Assembly (NCBI GenBank): GCA_026419405.1
Contig: JANZZL010000053.1
Coordinates: 1-56,117 of the forward strand
DNA from: Paracoccaceae bacterium
GTDB taxonomy: Bacteria > Pseudomonadota > Alphaproteobacteria > Rhodobacterales > Rhodobacteraceae
DNA: 56,117 nucleotides
Reading direction: 5' to 3'
Below are positions 26,432-38,260 of the stretch, one piece after another (the first letter of the stretch is position 1; each line of letters begins with the position of its first letter). The position numbers and the translations under genes are program-made. The notes under the pieces were generated by a model. It did not search any database and was not told the DNA's origin. It saw nothing but the letters and a program-made list of their open reading frames with translations.

Positions 26432-27244
26432 ATGGCGATCTCCGACCACGCCCCCGACCTGCCGCTCGTGCGGATCGTCCCGATCCCGCGTCTGGGCCAG
26501 GGGGGCAAGTGGCGCGTCGAGGCGATGCGCAGCTACTCGACGCCCCTGATCCTGTGGTTCACCCGCGGCCAGGGCCGCATCACGGCCGGCGGCGTGACGC
26601 GGGGCTACGGCCCGCACAACCTGATCTTCCTTCCGGCGGGCACGATGCACGCCTTCGAGCTCAACCAGCATGTTCACGGCACCGCCCTGTTCCTGCCCCA
26701 GGGCGCCGACCTGCACATGCCCGACCGGATCGTGCACCTGCGCATCCGCGACGCGATTCCGCAGGGCGAGATGGCCATGCAGCTCGACAACATCCAGCGC
26801 GAACTGGAGGGCAACAGGCCGAGCCGGGCGCGCGCGATCCGCCATCACCTCGGCCTGCTGTCGGTGTGGCTGGAGCGCCAGATGCTCGCGGCCGAACGGA
26901 CCGACGCCGAGGCGCGCCCGAAGGCCGCGGTGCGGCTGGCCCGGGCCTTCGCCGAGAAGGTCGAGGCCGACTTCCGCTCGGGCAAGACGGTGGCCGACTA
27001 CGCCGCCGAACTCGGCGTCACGCCGACTCATCTCTCCCGCGTCTGCCGGCAGACCTGCGGCCGGCCGGCCTCGGCGCTGCTGCACGACCGCCAGCTGTTC
27101 GAGGCCCGGCGGCTCCTCGCCGAGACGCGGATCCCGGTGCAGGACATCGCGCAGGCGCTCGGATTCGGCTCGGCGGCCTACTTCAGCCGCACCTTCCAGG
27201 CGCGGACCGGCAAGACGCCCACCGCCTTCCGCCGCACGGGGTGA
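26432..27244 (+). CDS. AraC family transcriptional regulator
   Basis: A 270-residue regulator with a cupin-like N-terminal sensing domain (about 30-100, including [11 protein letters not shown]) and a C-terminal AraC domain with two helix-turn-helix motifs (about 180-265). The second has the typical [23 protein letters not shown]. The ATG at 26432 is chosen because GAGG precedes it by 8 nt; an ATG at 26411 is the alternative. It lies immediately upstream of the ABC importer genes on the same strand and probably regulates them. Confidence 0.9.
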   Translation: MAISDHAPDLPLVRIVPIPRLGQGGKWRVEAMRSYSTPLILWFTRGQGRITAGGVTRGYGPHNLIFLPAGTMHAFELNQHVHGTALFLPQGADLHMPDRIVHLRIRDAIPQGEMAMQLDNIQRELEGNRPSRARAIRHHLGLLSVWLERQMLAAERTDAEARPKAAVRLARAFAEKVEADFRSGKTVADYAAELGVTPTHLSRVCRQTCGRPASALLHDRQLFEARRLLAETRIPVQDIAQALGFGSAAYFSRTFQARTGKTPTAFRRTG

Positions 27245-27375
27245 CGGACACGCCGCCCCCGACGGCTGCAAGCCGGTTGATCCGGGGCCCGATGTCGGTT
27301 TCACTACGAAGGCGTGTCGCTTTTGCCGCAAGCCGTGTCGGGTTTCTGTTCCAGTAATGGGCACGCGCGAACGGG

Positions 27376-27393
27376 CGCGCCGGCTTCGGCGCG
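27376..27393 (+). other. Hairpin in the leader of the ABC importer operon
   Basis: CGCGCCG-GCTT-CGGCGCG forms a perfect 7-bp stem in the 229-nt gap between the AraC-type gene and the binding-protein gene. There is no U-tract. It could end AraC-gene transcripts or structure the importer leader. The rest of the gap (27245-27375) shows no gene. Confidence 0.4.
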
Positions 27394-27473
27394 GCGGGCG
27401 GGCCGGACGGAGGGGAAGGCGGTCGCAGGCCTCCCTCCCAAAGCAATGCTGCGAGCACAGGGAGACTCTGGAG

Positions 27474-29126
27474 ATGACGCACTTCGAGAAGTTCGGCGGA
27501 CGGGTTCACCGGGCGGTGGCCATGTATGCCGAGGAATGCCGCGCGGGCCTCTTGAGCCGGCGCGAGTTCCTGACCCGCGCGACGGCGCTCGGCGCCTCGG
27601 CGTCGGTGGCCTACGGCATGCTCGGCCTCGCCGCGCCCGCCCGGGCCCAGGGCAACCCGGTGCAGGGCGGCACGCTGCGGGTGAACATGGAGACCAAGGC
27701 CCTCAAGGATCCGCGGGTGTTCGACTGGTCCGAGCTTGCCAACTTCACCCGCGGCTGGCTCGAGTATCTCGTCGAGTACAACCGCGACGGCTCGCTGCGC
27801 GGGATGCTGCTCGAGAGCTGGGAGGCCAACGACGACGCCACCGAGTTCACCCTGAAGGTCCGCCCCGGCGTCAAGTGGAACAACGGCGACGACTTCACCG
27901 CCGAGGACGTGGCCTACAACATCACCCGCTGGTGCGACGCGACGGTCGAAGGCAACTCGATGGCGACGCGCATGGGCGCGCTGGTCGACGAGGCGACCAA
28001 GAAGGCCCGCGAGGGTGCCATCACCGTGGTTGACCCGATGACGGTCAAGCTCACCCTGCCCGCCCCCGACATCACCATCGTCGTCGGCATGGCCGACTAC
28101 CCGGCCGCGGTCGTGCACCGCTCCTACGACGGCGGCGATCCGGCGGCGAACCCGATCGGCACCGGGCCCTATCTGCCCGAGGCGAACGAGGTCGGCGTCC
28201 GCCAGGTGCTGGTGCGCAACACCAACCACACCTGGTGGGGCACCGCGGTCTACGGCGGGCCCTATCTCGACCGGATCGAATACATCGATCTGGGCACCGA
28301 CGCCGCCGCGGTCTTCGCGGCCGCCGGGTCGGACGAGATCGACATGACCTACCAGACCGCGGGCGATTTCGTGGAGGTCTTCGACCAGCTCGGCTGGACC
28401 AAGTCCGAGGCCGTGACGGCCGCCACGATCACCGTGCGCTTCAACCAGGACTCGCCGCCCTACGACAACCGCGAGGTGCGCAAGGCGCTCCAGCTCGCGG
28501 TGGACAACAACGTGGTGCTGGAGCTCGGCTACGCCGGTCTCGGCCTCGTCGCCGAGAACCACCACGTCTGCCCGATCCACCCCGAGTATGCCGAGCTGCC
28601 GCCGCTGAAGGTCGACCCGGCCGCCGCGAAGGCCGCCCTCGAGGCCGCCGGCCACGGGACGACCGAGTTCGAGCTGATCTCGCTCGACGACACCTGGCAG
28701 GCGCAGACCTGCGACGCGGTCGCCGCGCAGATCCGCGACGCCGGCATCAGCATCAAGCGGACGATCCTGCCCGGCTCGACCTTCTGGAACGACTGGCTGA
28801 AGTATCCCTTCTCGGCCACCGAGTGGAACATGCGCCCGCTCGGCGTCCAGGTGCTGGCGCTCGCCTACAAGTCGGGCGTCGCCTGGAACGAGACGGCCTT
28901 CGCCAACCCCGAGTTCGATGCGCTCCTGGCCAAGGCGATGTCGATCGCCGATGCCGACGAACGCCGCAAGGTGATGGCCGACATCGAGAAGATCCTGCAG
29001 GACGAGGGGGTCATCATCCAGCCCTACTGGCGCTCGATCTTCCGCCACTTCAAGCCGAACGTGAAGGGCGCCGACATGCACCCGACCTTCGAGCATCACC
29101 ACTACAAGTGGTGGATCGAGGCCTGA
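27474..29126 (+). CDS. ABC transporter substrate-binding protein (dipeptide/oligopeptide class, Tat-exported)
   Basis: A 550-residue periplasmic binding protein of the SBP_bac_5 family. Residues 28-34 (SRREFLT) followed by a hydrophobic stretch ending in APARAQ form a twin-arginine signal. The mature chain has [20 protein letters not shown] and the NPIGTGPY segment of the family. Family substrates include peptides, nickel, opines and oligosaccharides, so the ligand cannot be named. It is the first gene of a four-gene importer operon, with a strong hairpin just after its stop. Confidence 0.92.
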   Translation: MTHFEKFGGRVHRAVAMYAEECRAGLLSRREFLTRATALGASASVAYGMLGLAAPARAQGNPVQGGTLRVNMETKALKDPRVFDWSELANFTRGWLEYLVEYNRDGSLRGMLLESWEANDDATEFTLKVRPGVKWNNGDDFTAEDVAYNITRWCDATVEGNSMATRMGALVDEATKKAREGAITVVDPMTVKLTLPAPDITIVVGMADYPAAVVHRSYDGGDPAANPIGTGPYLPEANEVGVRQVLVRNTNHTWWGTAVYGGPYLDRIEYIDLGTDAAAVFAAAGSDEIDMTYQTAGDFVEVFDQLGWTKSEAVTAATITVRFNQDSPPYDNREVRKALQLAVDNNVVLELGYAGLGLVAENHHVCPIHPEYAELPPLKVDPAAAKAALEAAGHGTTEFELISLDDTWQAQTCDAVAAQIRDAGISIKRTILPGSTFWNDWLKYPFSATEWNMRPLGVQVLALAYKSGVAWNETAFANPEFDALLAKAMSIADADERRKVMADIEKILQDEGVIIQPYWRSIFRHFKPNVKGADMHPTFEHHHYKWWIEA

Positions 29127-29145
29127 TCCCTGCGATGGATCTTCC

Positions 29146-29168
29146 GGGGGGCCGCAGCGCGGCCTCCC
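29146..29168 (+). other. Intercistronic hairpin after the binding-protein gene
   Basis: GGGGGGCCGC-AGC-GCGGCCTCCC forms a 10-bp stem (one G-U pair) 20 nt after the binding-protein stop and 61 nt before the first permease gene. There is no U-tract. Such hairpins commonly protect the binding-protein mRNA or reduce read-through, giving more binding protein than permease. Confidence 0.6.
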
Positions 29169-29229
29169 ACCGCCCCCCGAGCGGGCGGGCGCCGCCCGGC
29201 GCCTTCCGCAGCCAGGCCGGGACGCTGCC

Positions 29230-30273
29230 ATGCTGATGTTCATCCTCCGCCGCGTCGCCACCATGGTGCTGACGGCGGCCTGCCTCACCTTCATCGTGTT
29301 CTTCCTCACCAACCTCGAGCCGAACCTCGAGAAGGTGGCGAAGTCCGAGGCCGGGAGCCGGATCTCGGATGCCGAGGTGGAAAGCTGGCTCGAACGCAAC
29401 GGCTACACCCGCCCGATCTTCGTGCGCTACGGCGAGTGGCTCGGGATCCTGCCGGGCTGGACCGGGACCGAACCCGACGGACGCCCGCGCGGACGCTGCG
29501 TGGACCGCGCGGCCGACAAGGCGAACGCGCCGCGCTACTGCGGCCTGCTGCAGGGCGACTGGGGGTTCTCGACGGTCTTCAAGCAGCCGGTGGCCGAGAT
29601 CGTGGCGACCCGGCTCGCGCTGACCGGCATCCTGATGTTCTGGGTCATGGCACTGATGGTGCCCGCGTCGCTGCTGATCGGCGTGCTCGCGGGCATGCGC
29701 GAGGGGTCCCGGCTCGACCGCACGCTCTCGACCTTCTCGATCGCCACGACCGCAACGCCGGAATACGTCTCGGGCGTCATCTTCATCGTGTTCCTCGCCT
29801 CGAACGCGGGCGTGCAGTGGTTCAAGGGAACCGCGACCTCGGCCATGGACGGCGTCACCTTCGAGAACTTCTTCCTGCCGGTGCTCACCATCGCGCTCTA
29901 CGGCATCGGCTACATCGCCCGGATGACCCGCGCCTCGATGACCGAGGTCATGACCGCACAGTACATCCGCACCGCCCGCCTCAAGGGCATGAGCTTCCCC
30001 GCGGTGGTCGTGAAGCACGCGCTGCGAAACGCGCTGATCGCGCCCTTCACCGTCATCATGCTCCAGTTCCCCTGGCTGCTGAACGGCGTGGTGATCGTCG
30101 AGACGCTCTTCAACTACAAGGGATTCGGCTGGACGCTCGTGCAGGCGGCGGGCAACAACGACATCGAGCTCCTGCTCGCCTGCTCGGTGGTGGCGGTGTT
30201 CGTCGTGCTGGTGACGCAGCTGATCTCCGACATCGGCTACGTCTTCCTCAACCCGCGCATCCGCGTCAGCTGA
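29230..30273 (+). CDS. ABC transporter permease (DppB/OppB type)
   Basis: A 347-residue inner-membrane permease. After the first helix (about 9-28) comes a periplasmic segment of about 90 residues containing two cysteines (Cys90 and Cys104) that could form a disulfide. The other helices and the EAA loop (YIRTARLKGMSFPAVVVKHALRNAL) follow the DppB plan. The segment between helix 1 and LQGDWGFS is longer than I expect for DppB. It is followed by the second permease after 12 nt. Confidence 0.92.
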   Translation: MLMFILRRVATMVLTAACLTFIVFFLTNLEPNLEKVAKSEAGSRISDAEVESWLERNGYTRPIFVRYGEWLGILPGWTGTEPDGRPRGRCVDRAADKANAPRYCGLLQGDWGFSTVFKQPVAEIVATRLALTGILMFWVMALMVPASLLIGVLAGMREGSRLDRTLSTFSIATTATPEYVSGVIFIVFLASNAGVQWFKGTATSAMDGVTFENFFLPVLTIALYGIGYIARMTRASMTEVMTAQYIRTARLKGMSFPAVVVKHALRNALIAPFTVIMLQFPWLLNGVVIVETLFNYKGFGWTLVQAAGNNDIELLLACSVVAVFVVLVTQLISDIGYVFLNPRIRVS

Positions 30274-30285
30274 GGAGACCGACCC

Positions 30286-31449
30286 ATGGAACCCCTCGGC
30301 TGGATCGAGATCCTCGGGCGCCTGGTGCAGCAGTTCCTGCCGGTCTGGATCGCGCTCGTCCTGACCTTCGGCCTCTCGATCCGGTTCAAGCGCCGGCTCG
30401 GGCTCTACGGCAAGCTCTTCGACTCGACCGTGGGCATGGTCGGCTTCGCGCTGGTGATGTTCTGGGTGTTCACCGCGCTCTTCGCCGACCAGATCGCCAC
30501 CCACAACCCGCTGACCCAGATCTCGGGCATGAAGAACAAGCCGCCAGGCACGCCTGTGGCCGGCGGGCCGGCGGGCGTCTACGCCTACTACCTGCTCGGC
30601 GGCGACAACCTGGCGCGCGACGTCTTCAGCCGCATGGTCATGGGCGCGCGCGAGGTGCTGAAGATCGCCCCGGCGGCGACGGTCTTCGCCTTCATGGTCG
30701 GGATCACCCTGGGTCTGCCCGCCGGCTACTTCGGCGGCCGGTTCGACACGCTGCTCTCCTTCCTCGCGAACCTCGTCCTCGCCTTCCCGGTGATCCTGCT
30801 CTTCTACCTGCTCGTCACCCCCGAGATCGTCGAGACCGGCATCCCGACCTACCTGGCGGCGATCCTGTTCCTGTTCCCGATCCTCTTCCTGGTGATGCTC
30901 TGGAACAGCCGGTTCTTCACCCAGCCGGCCCGGCGCAACCTCTACGTCGCGCTCACGCTCGTGGTCGGTCTCTGGCTCTACGCGGGGCTCGCCTTCGACG
31001 CCGACCCGCTGGGCATCGTGTCGATGCCGGCCAACATCCTGATCGTCTTCGTCTCGGTCGTGTTCGTCAACGCGCCCACCGTGTTCCGCATCGTCCGCGG
31101 CATCACGCTCGACATCAAGACGCGCGACTACGTCGCCGCCGCCCAGACCCGCGGCGAGGGCCCCTGGTACATCATGCTGTGGGAGATCCTGCCCAACGCG
31201 CGCGGCCCGCTGATCGTCGATTTCTGCCTGCGGATCGGCTACACGACCATCCTTCTCGGCACCCTCGGCTTCTTCGGCCTCGGCGTCAGCCCCGAAAGCC
31301 CCGACTGGGGCTCGACGATCGACCAGGGCCGGCAGCTCCTCTCCATCGCGCCGCACCCCGCGCTGGTGCCGGCGCTCGCGCTCATGAGCCTCGTGCTCGG
31401 CCTCAACCTCCTCGCCGACGGCCTGCGCGAGGAGAGCCTGAGGGACTGA
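30286..31449 (+). CDS. ABC transporter permease (DppC/OppC type) with an additional hydrophobic region
   Basis: A 387-residue permease. The family N-terminal helix is at about 48-67 and GGDNLARDVFSR at about 105-116. The EAA loop region (TRDYVAAAQTRGEGPWYIMLWEILPNA) is near 279-305. Between about residues 178 and 262 it has extra hydrophobic sequence, giving two or three more helices than DppC. An added hydrophobic helix also precedes the usual N-terminus (about 18-31). Its Shine-Dalgarno is GAGGAG. Confidence 0.9.
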   Translation: MEPLGWIEILGRLVQQFLPVWIALVLTFGLSIRFKRRLGLYGKLFDSTVGMVGFALVMFWVFTALFADQIATHNPLTQISGMKNKPPGTPVAGGPAGVYAYYLLGGDNLARDVFSRMVMGAREVLKIAPAATVFAFMVGITLGLPAGYFGGRFDTLLSFLANLVLAFPVILLFYLLVTPEIVETGIPTYLAAILFLFPILFLVMLWNSRFFTQPARRNLYVALTLVVGLWLYAGLAFDADPLGIVSMPANILIVFVSVVFVNAPTVFRIVRGITLDIKTRDYVAAAQTRGEGPWYIMLWEILPNARGPLIVDFCLRIGYTTILLGTLGFFGLGVSPESPDWGSTIDQGRQLLSIAPHPALVPALALMSLVLGLNLLADGLREESLRD

Positions 31450-31460
31450 TGCGCAGCCCC

Positions 31461-31515
31461 CTTCCCCTTGTCGCAAATACGCCACGGGGGGTCCGGGGGG
31501 CGTGAAGCCCCCCGG
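31461..31515 (-). repeat. Rhodobacterales-type hairpin-tail repeat, copy B
   Basis: On the minus strand a GGGGGGC-TTCAC-GCCCCCC stem-loop is followed by ACCCCCC, GTATTT and GCGACAAGGGGAAG. It matches copy A (53076-53123) in hairpin, ACCCCC spacer, GTATTT and the purine-rich GACA(R)GRRGAAG tail. It lies between the second permease gene and the ATPase gene, antisense to the operon. I recall similar intergenic sequences from Rhodobacterales genomes. Confidence 0.6.
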
Positions 31516-31538
31516 CCTCCGGGCCAGGAGACCGGTCG

Positions 31539-33620
31539 ATGAGCAAATGGCAGCACGACGGCCCGATCCTCGAGATCGAGAACCTCTCGATCTCGTTCTT
31601 CACGCGCCTCCGCGAGATCCCGGCCGTGATGGACTTCTCCTGCACGGTCATGCCCGGCGAGGCGATGGGCCTCGTGGGCGAGTCGGGCTGCGGCAAGTCC
31701 ACCGTCGCGCTCGCCGTGATGCGCGACCTCGGCCGGAACGGGCGCATCGTCGGCGGCTCGATCCGCTTCAAGGGCCGCGACATCACGCGGATGTCCGAGG
31801 CCGAGCTGCGCGACATCCGCGGCTCCGAGATCGCGATGATCTACCAGGAGCCGATGGCCTCGCTCAATCCGGCCATGCGGATCGGCCGCCAGCTCATGGA
31901 AGTGCCCATGATCCACGAGGGCGTCTCGGCCGAGGAGGCCCGCCGCCGCGCGCTCGAGGTCGTCCGCGACGTGCGCCTGCCCGACCCCGAGCGCATCCTG
32001 CGCGCCTTCCCGCACCAGCTCTCGGGCGGCCAGCAGCAGCGCATCGTCATCGCCATGGCGCTGATGTCGAAGCCGGCGCTGCTGATCCTCGACGAGCCCA
32101 CGACCGCGCTCGACGTCACCGTCGAGGCCGCGGTCGTCGATCTGGTGAAGGATCTGGGCAGGAAGTACGGCACCTCGATGCTGTTCATCAGCCACAACCT
32201 CGGGCTCGTGCTCGAGACCTGCAACCGGATCTGCGTCATGTATTCCGGCGAGGCGGTGGAGACCGGCTCGATCGCGGAGGTGTTCGACCGGATGCGGCAC
32301 CCCTACACGCAGGCCCTGTTCCGGTCGATCCCGCTGCCCGGGGCCGACAAGAACACCCGGCCGCTCGTCGCGATCCCCGGCAACTTCCCGCTGCCGCACG
32401 AGCGCCCACCGGGCTGCAACTTCGGGCCGCGCTGCGACTACTTCGAGAAGGGCCGCTGCGACGCGGCCGACGTGCCGATGTTCCGCGTCCCCGGCGACGC
32501 GCGGCACGAGACCCGTTGCCTGCGCTTCCAGGAGATCGACTGGTCCGCCCCGCCCAGGGCCGCGAAGCCCACGCAGAAGACCCCGGTGGGCGACGTCGTG
32601 CTCAGGATGGAGGACCTCAGGAAGTACTACGAGGTCTCCGGCGGGCTCTTCGGCGGCGGCGGGACGAAGCTCGTCAAGGCCAACGAGACGCTCAGCTTCG
32701 AGGCACGCGAGGGCGAGACGCTCGCCATCGTGGGCGAATCCGGCTGCGGCAAGTCCACCTTCGCGAAGGTGCTGATGGGGCTCGAGACGGCGACCGCGGG
32801 CCGGATCCTGCTCTACAATCAGGATATCCAGGACACGCCGATCGAGAAGCGCTCGACCGAAACCGTCTCGTCGGTGCAGATGGTGTTCCAGAACCCGTTC
32901 GACACGCTGAACCCGTCGATGACCGTCGGCCGGCAGATCATGCGCGCCCTCGAGGTCTTCGGCGAGGGCAGGTCGGACGCGGAGCGGCGCCAGCGGATGC
33001 TGGAACTGCTCGACCTGGTGAAGCTGCCGCGGGCCTTCGCCGACCGCATGCCGCGCCAGCTCTCGGGCGGGCAGAAGCAGCGGGTGGGCATCGCGCGCGC
33101 CTTCGCCGGCGGCGCGAAGGTGGTGGTGGCCGACGAGCCGGTCTCGGCGCTCGACGTCTCGGTGCAGGCGGCCGTCACCGACCTGCTGATGGAGATCCAG
33201 CGCAGGAACCGCACGACGCTGCTCTTCATCAGCCACGACCTGTCGATCGTGCGCTACCTCTCGGACCGGGTGATGGTCATGTATCTCGGCCACGTGGTCG
33301 AGATCGGCTCGACCGACCAGGTGTTCTCGCCCCCCTATCACCCCTACACCGAGGCGCTGCTCTCGGCCGTGCCGATCGCGGACACCCATGTGAAGAAGAA
33401 GCACATCGTGCTCGAGGGCGAGATCCCCTCGGCGATGAACCCGCCGCCCGGCTGCCCGTTCCAGACCCGCTGCCGCTGGAAGGGGGAGGTGCCCGGGGGC
33501 CTCTGCGAGCGCGAGGTGCCGCCGATGGTGACACTCGCGCCGGGCCACCAGATCAAGTGCCACCTCCCGCGCGAGGTGCTGGCGCGGATGGAACCCGTCA
33601 TCACCATCGCGGCCGAATGA
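31539..33620 (+). CDS. Fused double ATPase of the oligopeptide-class ABC importer (DppD-DppF-like)
   Basis: A 693-residue protein with two complete ABC ATPase domains. The first (about 5-260) has GESGCGKST, LSGGQQQR and ILDEPTTALD. The second (about 350-605) has GESGCGKST, LSGGQKQR and VADEPVSALD. Each is followed by an oligopeptide-transporter C-terminal Cys-rich motif (PPGCNFGPRC and PPPGCPFQTRC). It replaces the separate DppD and DppF proteins and powers the two permeases encoded upstream. Confidence 0.95.
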   Translation: MSKWQHDGPILEIENLSISFFTRLREIPAVMDFSCTVMPGEAMGLVGESGCGKSTVALAVMRDLGRNGRIVGGSIRFKGRDITRMSEAELRDIRGSEIAMIYQEPMASLNPAMRIGRQLMEVPMIHEGVSAEEARRRALEVVRDVRLPDPERILRAFPHQLSGGQQQRIVIAMALMSKPALLILDEPTTALDVTVEAAVVDLVKDLGRKYGTSMLFISHNLGLVLETCNRICVMYSGEAVETGSIAEVFDRMRHPYTQALFRSIPLPGADKNTRPLVAIPGNFPLPHERPPGCNFGPRCDYFEKGRCDAADVPMFRVPGDARHETRCLRFQEIDWSAPPRAAKPTQKTPVGDVVLRMEDLRKYYEVSGGLFGGGGTKLVKANETLSFEAREGETLAIVGESGCGKSTFAKVLMGLETATAGRILLYNQDIQDTPIEKRSTETVSSVQMVFQNPFDTLNPSMTVGRQIMRALEVFGEGRSDAERRQRMLELLDLVKLPRAFADRMPRQLSGGQKQRVGIARAFAGGAKVVVADEPVSALDVSVQAAVTDLLMEIQRRNRTTLLFISHDLSIVRYLSDRVMVMYLGHVVEIGSTDQVFSPPYHPYTEALLSAVPIADTHVKKKHIVLEGEIPSAMNPPPGCPFQTRCRWKGEVPGGLCEREVPPMVTLAPGHQIKCHLPREVLARMEPVITIAAE

Positions 33621-33622
33621 CC

Positions 33623-33646
33623 GGGGGGCCCCTGCCGGGGCCCCTC
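33623..33646 (+). terminator. Likely terminator hairpin of the ABC importer operon
   Basis: GGGGCCCC-TGCC-GGGGCCCC (33625-33644) is a perfect 8-bp stem, extendable by two pairs, starting 3 nt after the ATPase stop codon. It has no U-tract, which is usual in high-GC genomes. It lies between convergent genes. Confidence 0.6.
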
Positions 33647-33681
33647 CGGCGGCCGTCCGGCCCGGTGCCGTCGGCGCGTCC

Positions 33682-34194
33682 TCACATCGCGGGGGGCAGG
33701 CGCTCGCTGACGACCTCGGCGAAGCGGTCGAGCATCACGTCGTAGACCGTGGCGTCGCTCGGCAGGATCAGGTAGGTCGGTCCGCCGGCGGGGATCTCGG
33801 CGGGCAGGTCAGGCACGCCGACGACCGTCACGCTGGTCGTGAACGGCGTCTGCTGCGTGCCGTCGGCCTCGGGCGCGGGATAGAGGAAGACACCGCCCGA
33901 GAGCGAGTTGAACGCCCCGTCCGCCGTGAGGATCGCGCTGCCGTCCACGCTGACGTCGTTCACGATCACCTGGAGGCGGGCGCCGTCGCTGCCCATGCGG
34001 TCGGCCAGCTCGCGCGCCAGCCGGGCCTCGAGATCGGTCTCGAGGTCGGGCCAGAAGTCGAGCGCGTTCGCGCCCTGCGCGGCCGAGAAGTCGGCGCTCA
34101 CGCCGATGTCGGAGATGGTCTGGGCGGACGCCACCGTGGCGGCCGGCGCGAGCGCCAGCGCGGTGCCGAGGGCGAGGGACCTGATTGCGGTCAT
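33682..34194 (-). CDS. Exported protein of unknown function
   Basis: A 170-residue protein with a clean signal peptide (about 1-24, ending ATVASAQ). I do not recognise a domain. The mature part is acidic, has an LDFWPDLETDLEARLARELADRM helix, and then strand-like sequence (LQVIVNDVSVDGSAIL, TTSVTVVGVPDLP). It has no cysteine and no membrane segment after the signal. It resembles small periplasmic proteins of Rhodobacterales annotated as hypothetical. It converges on the ABC operon and is followed on the same strand only by the terminator region. The ATG at 34194 is chosen for the signal peptide. Confidence 0.75.
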   Translation of the reverse strand: MTAIRSLALGTALALAPAATVASAQTISDIGVSADFSAAQGANALDFWPDLETDLEARLARELADRMGSDGARLQVIVNDVSVDGSAILTADGAFNSLSGGVFLYPAPEADGTQQTPFTTSVTVVGVPDLPAEIPAGGPTYLILPSDATVYDVMLDRFAEVVSERLPPAM

Positions 34195-34325
34195 CGTTCT
34201 GCTCCTTTCGCTGGAGCCGCCGGGCACGGATTGCCGGCGGCCCTCCGTGGGACAACGTGCGCGCCCCCCCGACCGGTTCCCGATCGACGGCCCCGCAACG
34301 ACCGAAGCAGGTGAAGAACGTCTGC

Positions 34326-35417
<1,092 letters not shown>

Positions 35418-35430
35418 CCTGCTCCTCCCC

Positions 35431-37098
<1,668 letters not shown>

Positions 37099-37102
37099 GC
37101 CC

Positions 37103-38245
37103 CTACTTCACCGATCCGGCCAGCAGGCCGCGGACGAGATAGCGCTGCATGGTGAAGAACACCACGAGCGGCACGGCGATCGAGACGAAGGCCGCGGTCG
37201 CGAGGATCTCCCAGTTGCCGCCGCGGGTGCCGAGAAGCTCGACGATCTGCTTGGTCATCACCGTCGTCTCGCCGGTCGCGTCGATCAGGAACACCAGCGC
37301 CACGAGCAGGTCGTTCCAGGTCCACAGGAACTGGAAGATCGCGAAGGAGGCGAGCGCGGGGAAGCTGAGCGGCAGGATGATCCGCGTGAAGATCTGGAAG
37401 TCGGTCGCGCCATCGACCTTGGCGTTCTCGATGATGTCGCGCGGCAGGCCGACCATGTAGTTGCGCAGGAGATAGATCGCCAGCGGCAGGCCGAAGCCCG
37501 TGTGCGCGAGCCACACGCCGAGGTAGCCCTTGCCGATGCCGACGTTGAGGTGGAGCTTCAGCAGCGGGATCAGCGCAAGCTGCAGCGGCACGACGAGCAG
37601 GCCGACGACCGCGGCGATCAGCAGCGCCCGGCCGGGGAAGTCCATCCAGGCGAGCGCATAGGCCGCGAAGGCCGCGACGAGGATCGGGATGATGGTCGCC
37701 GGGATCGTCACCGTCAGCGTGTTGAAGAAGGCCTTCGCCATGCCGTCGACGTTGCGCGGATCGAGCAGGATGTTGCGGTAGTTGTCGAGCGTGAACTCGG
37801 GCGGCGTCGTGGCGGTCGAGAAGATCCGCGGCAGGCGCTGGCCCTCGAAGCTGGACGGCCCCGAGAGCACGTAGGCACCGGTCTCGTCCACGGTCAGCGT
37901 CACCCCGTCGCCGAGGTCGGCGGTATCGCCCGGCGCGAACTCCGTCGGGCGGTTCACGTTGACGCCCCAGTGGCTGAGCGTCGCCTGCCCGCGCGGGAAC
38001 AGCGTGCCCTCGATGACATAGCGGCCGTCGCGCTGCACCTCCTCGCCCGCGACGCGGATCGGGGCGAGCTGCGCCTCCTGGGTGCGGAAGGCCGACCACC
38101 AGCCCGACGACACGATCTGGTCGGCGGTGCGGAAGGACGAGACGAAGAGGCCGAGGGTCGGGAACAGCCAGAGCGCGACCAGAAGCGCGACCGAGATGTG
38201 CACCGCCCAGGTCAGGCCGGACTTCTTGCCGACGATGTTGTCCAT
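37103..38245 (-). CDS. aglG: Alpha-glucoside ABC transporter permease AglG
   Basis: A 380-residue permease of the MalG class. Helix 1 is at about 17-36. It is followed by a large periplasmic insertion of about 110 residues (including GVNVNRPTEFAP and GAYVLSGPSSFEGQ) that I associate with AglG proteins, then five helices. The EAA loop IIENAKVDGATDFQIFTRIILP is clear. Its Shine-Dalgarno is GGGAGG/GGAGAG upstream of ATG 38245. It pairs with AglF. Confidence 0.93.
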   Translation of the reverse strand: MDNIVGKKSGLTWAVHISVALLVALWLFPTLGLFVSSFRTADQIVSSGWWSAFRTQEAQLAPIRVAGEEVQRDGRYVIEGTLFPRGQATLSHWGVNVNRPTEFAPGDTADLGDGVTLTVDETGAYVLSGPSSFEGQRLPRIFSTATTPPEFTLDNYRNILLDPRNVDGMAKAFFNTLTVTIPATIIPILVAAFAAYALAWMDFPGRALLIAAVVGLLVVPLQLALIPLLKLHLNVGIGKGYLGVWLAHTGFGLPLAIYLLRNYMVGLPRDIIENAKVDGATDFQIFTRIILPLSFPALASFAIFQFLWTWNDLLVALVFLIDATGETTVMTKQIVELLGTRGGNWEILATAAFVSIAVPLVVFFTMQRYLVRGLLAGSVK

Positions 38246-38260
38246 CTCTCCGCCCTCCCC

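Noticed and set aside
29050-33563. Two long minus-strand frames opposite the importer permeases and ATPase
   Set aside because: They are rich in Arg, Asp, Glu and His without any family feature, and the plus-strand ABC genes are complete.
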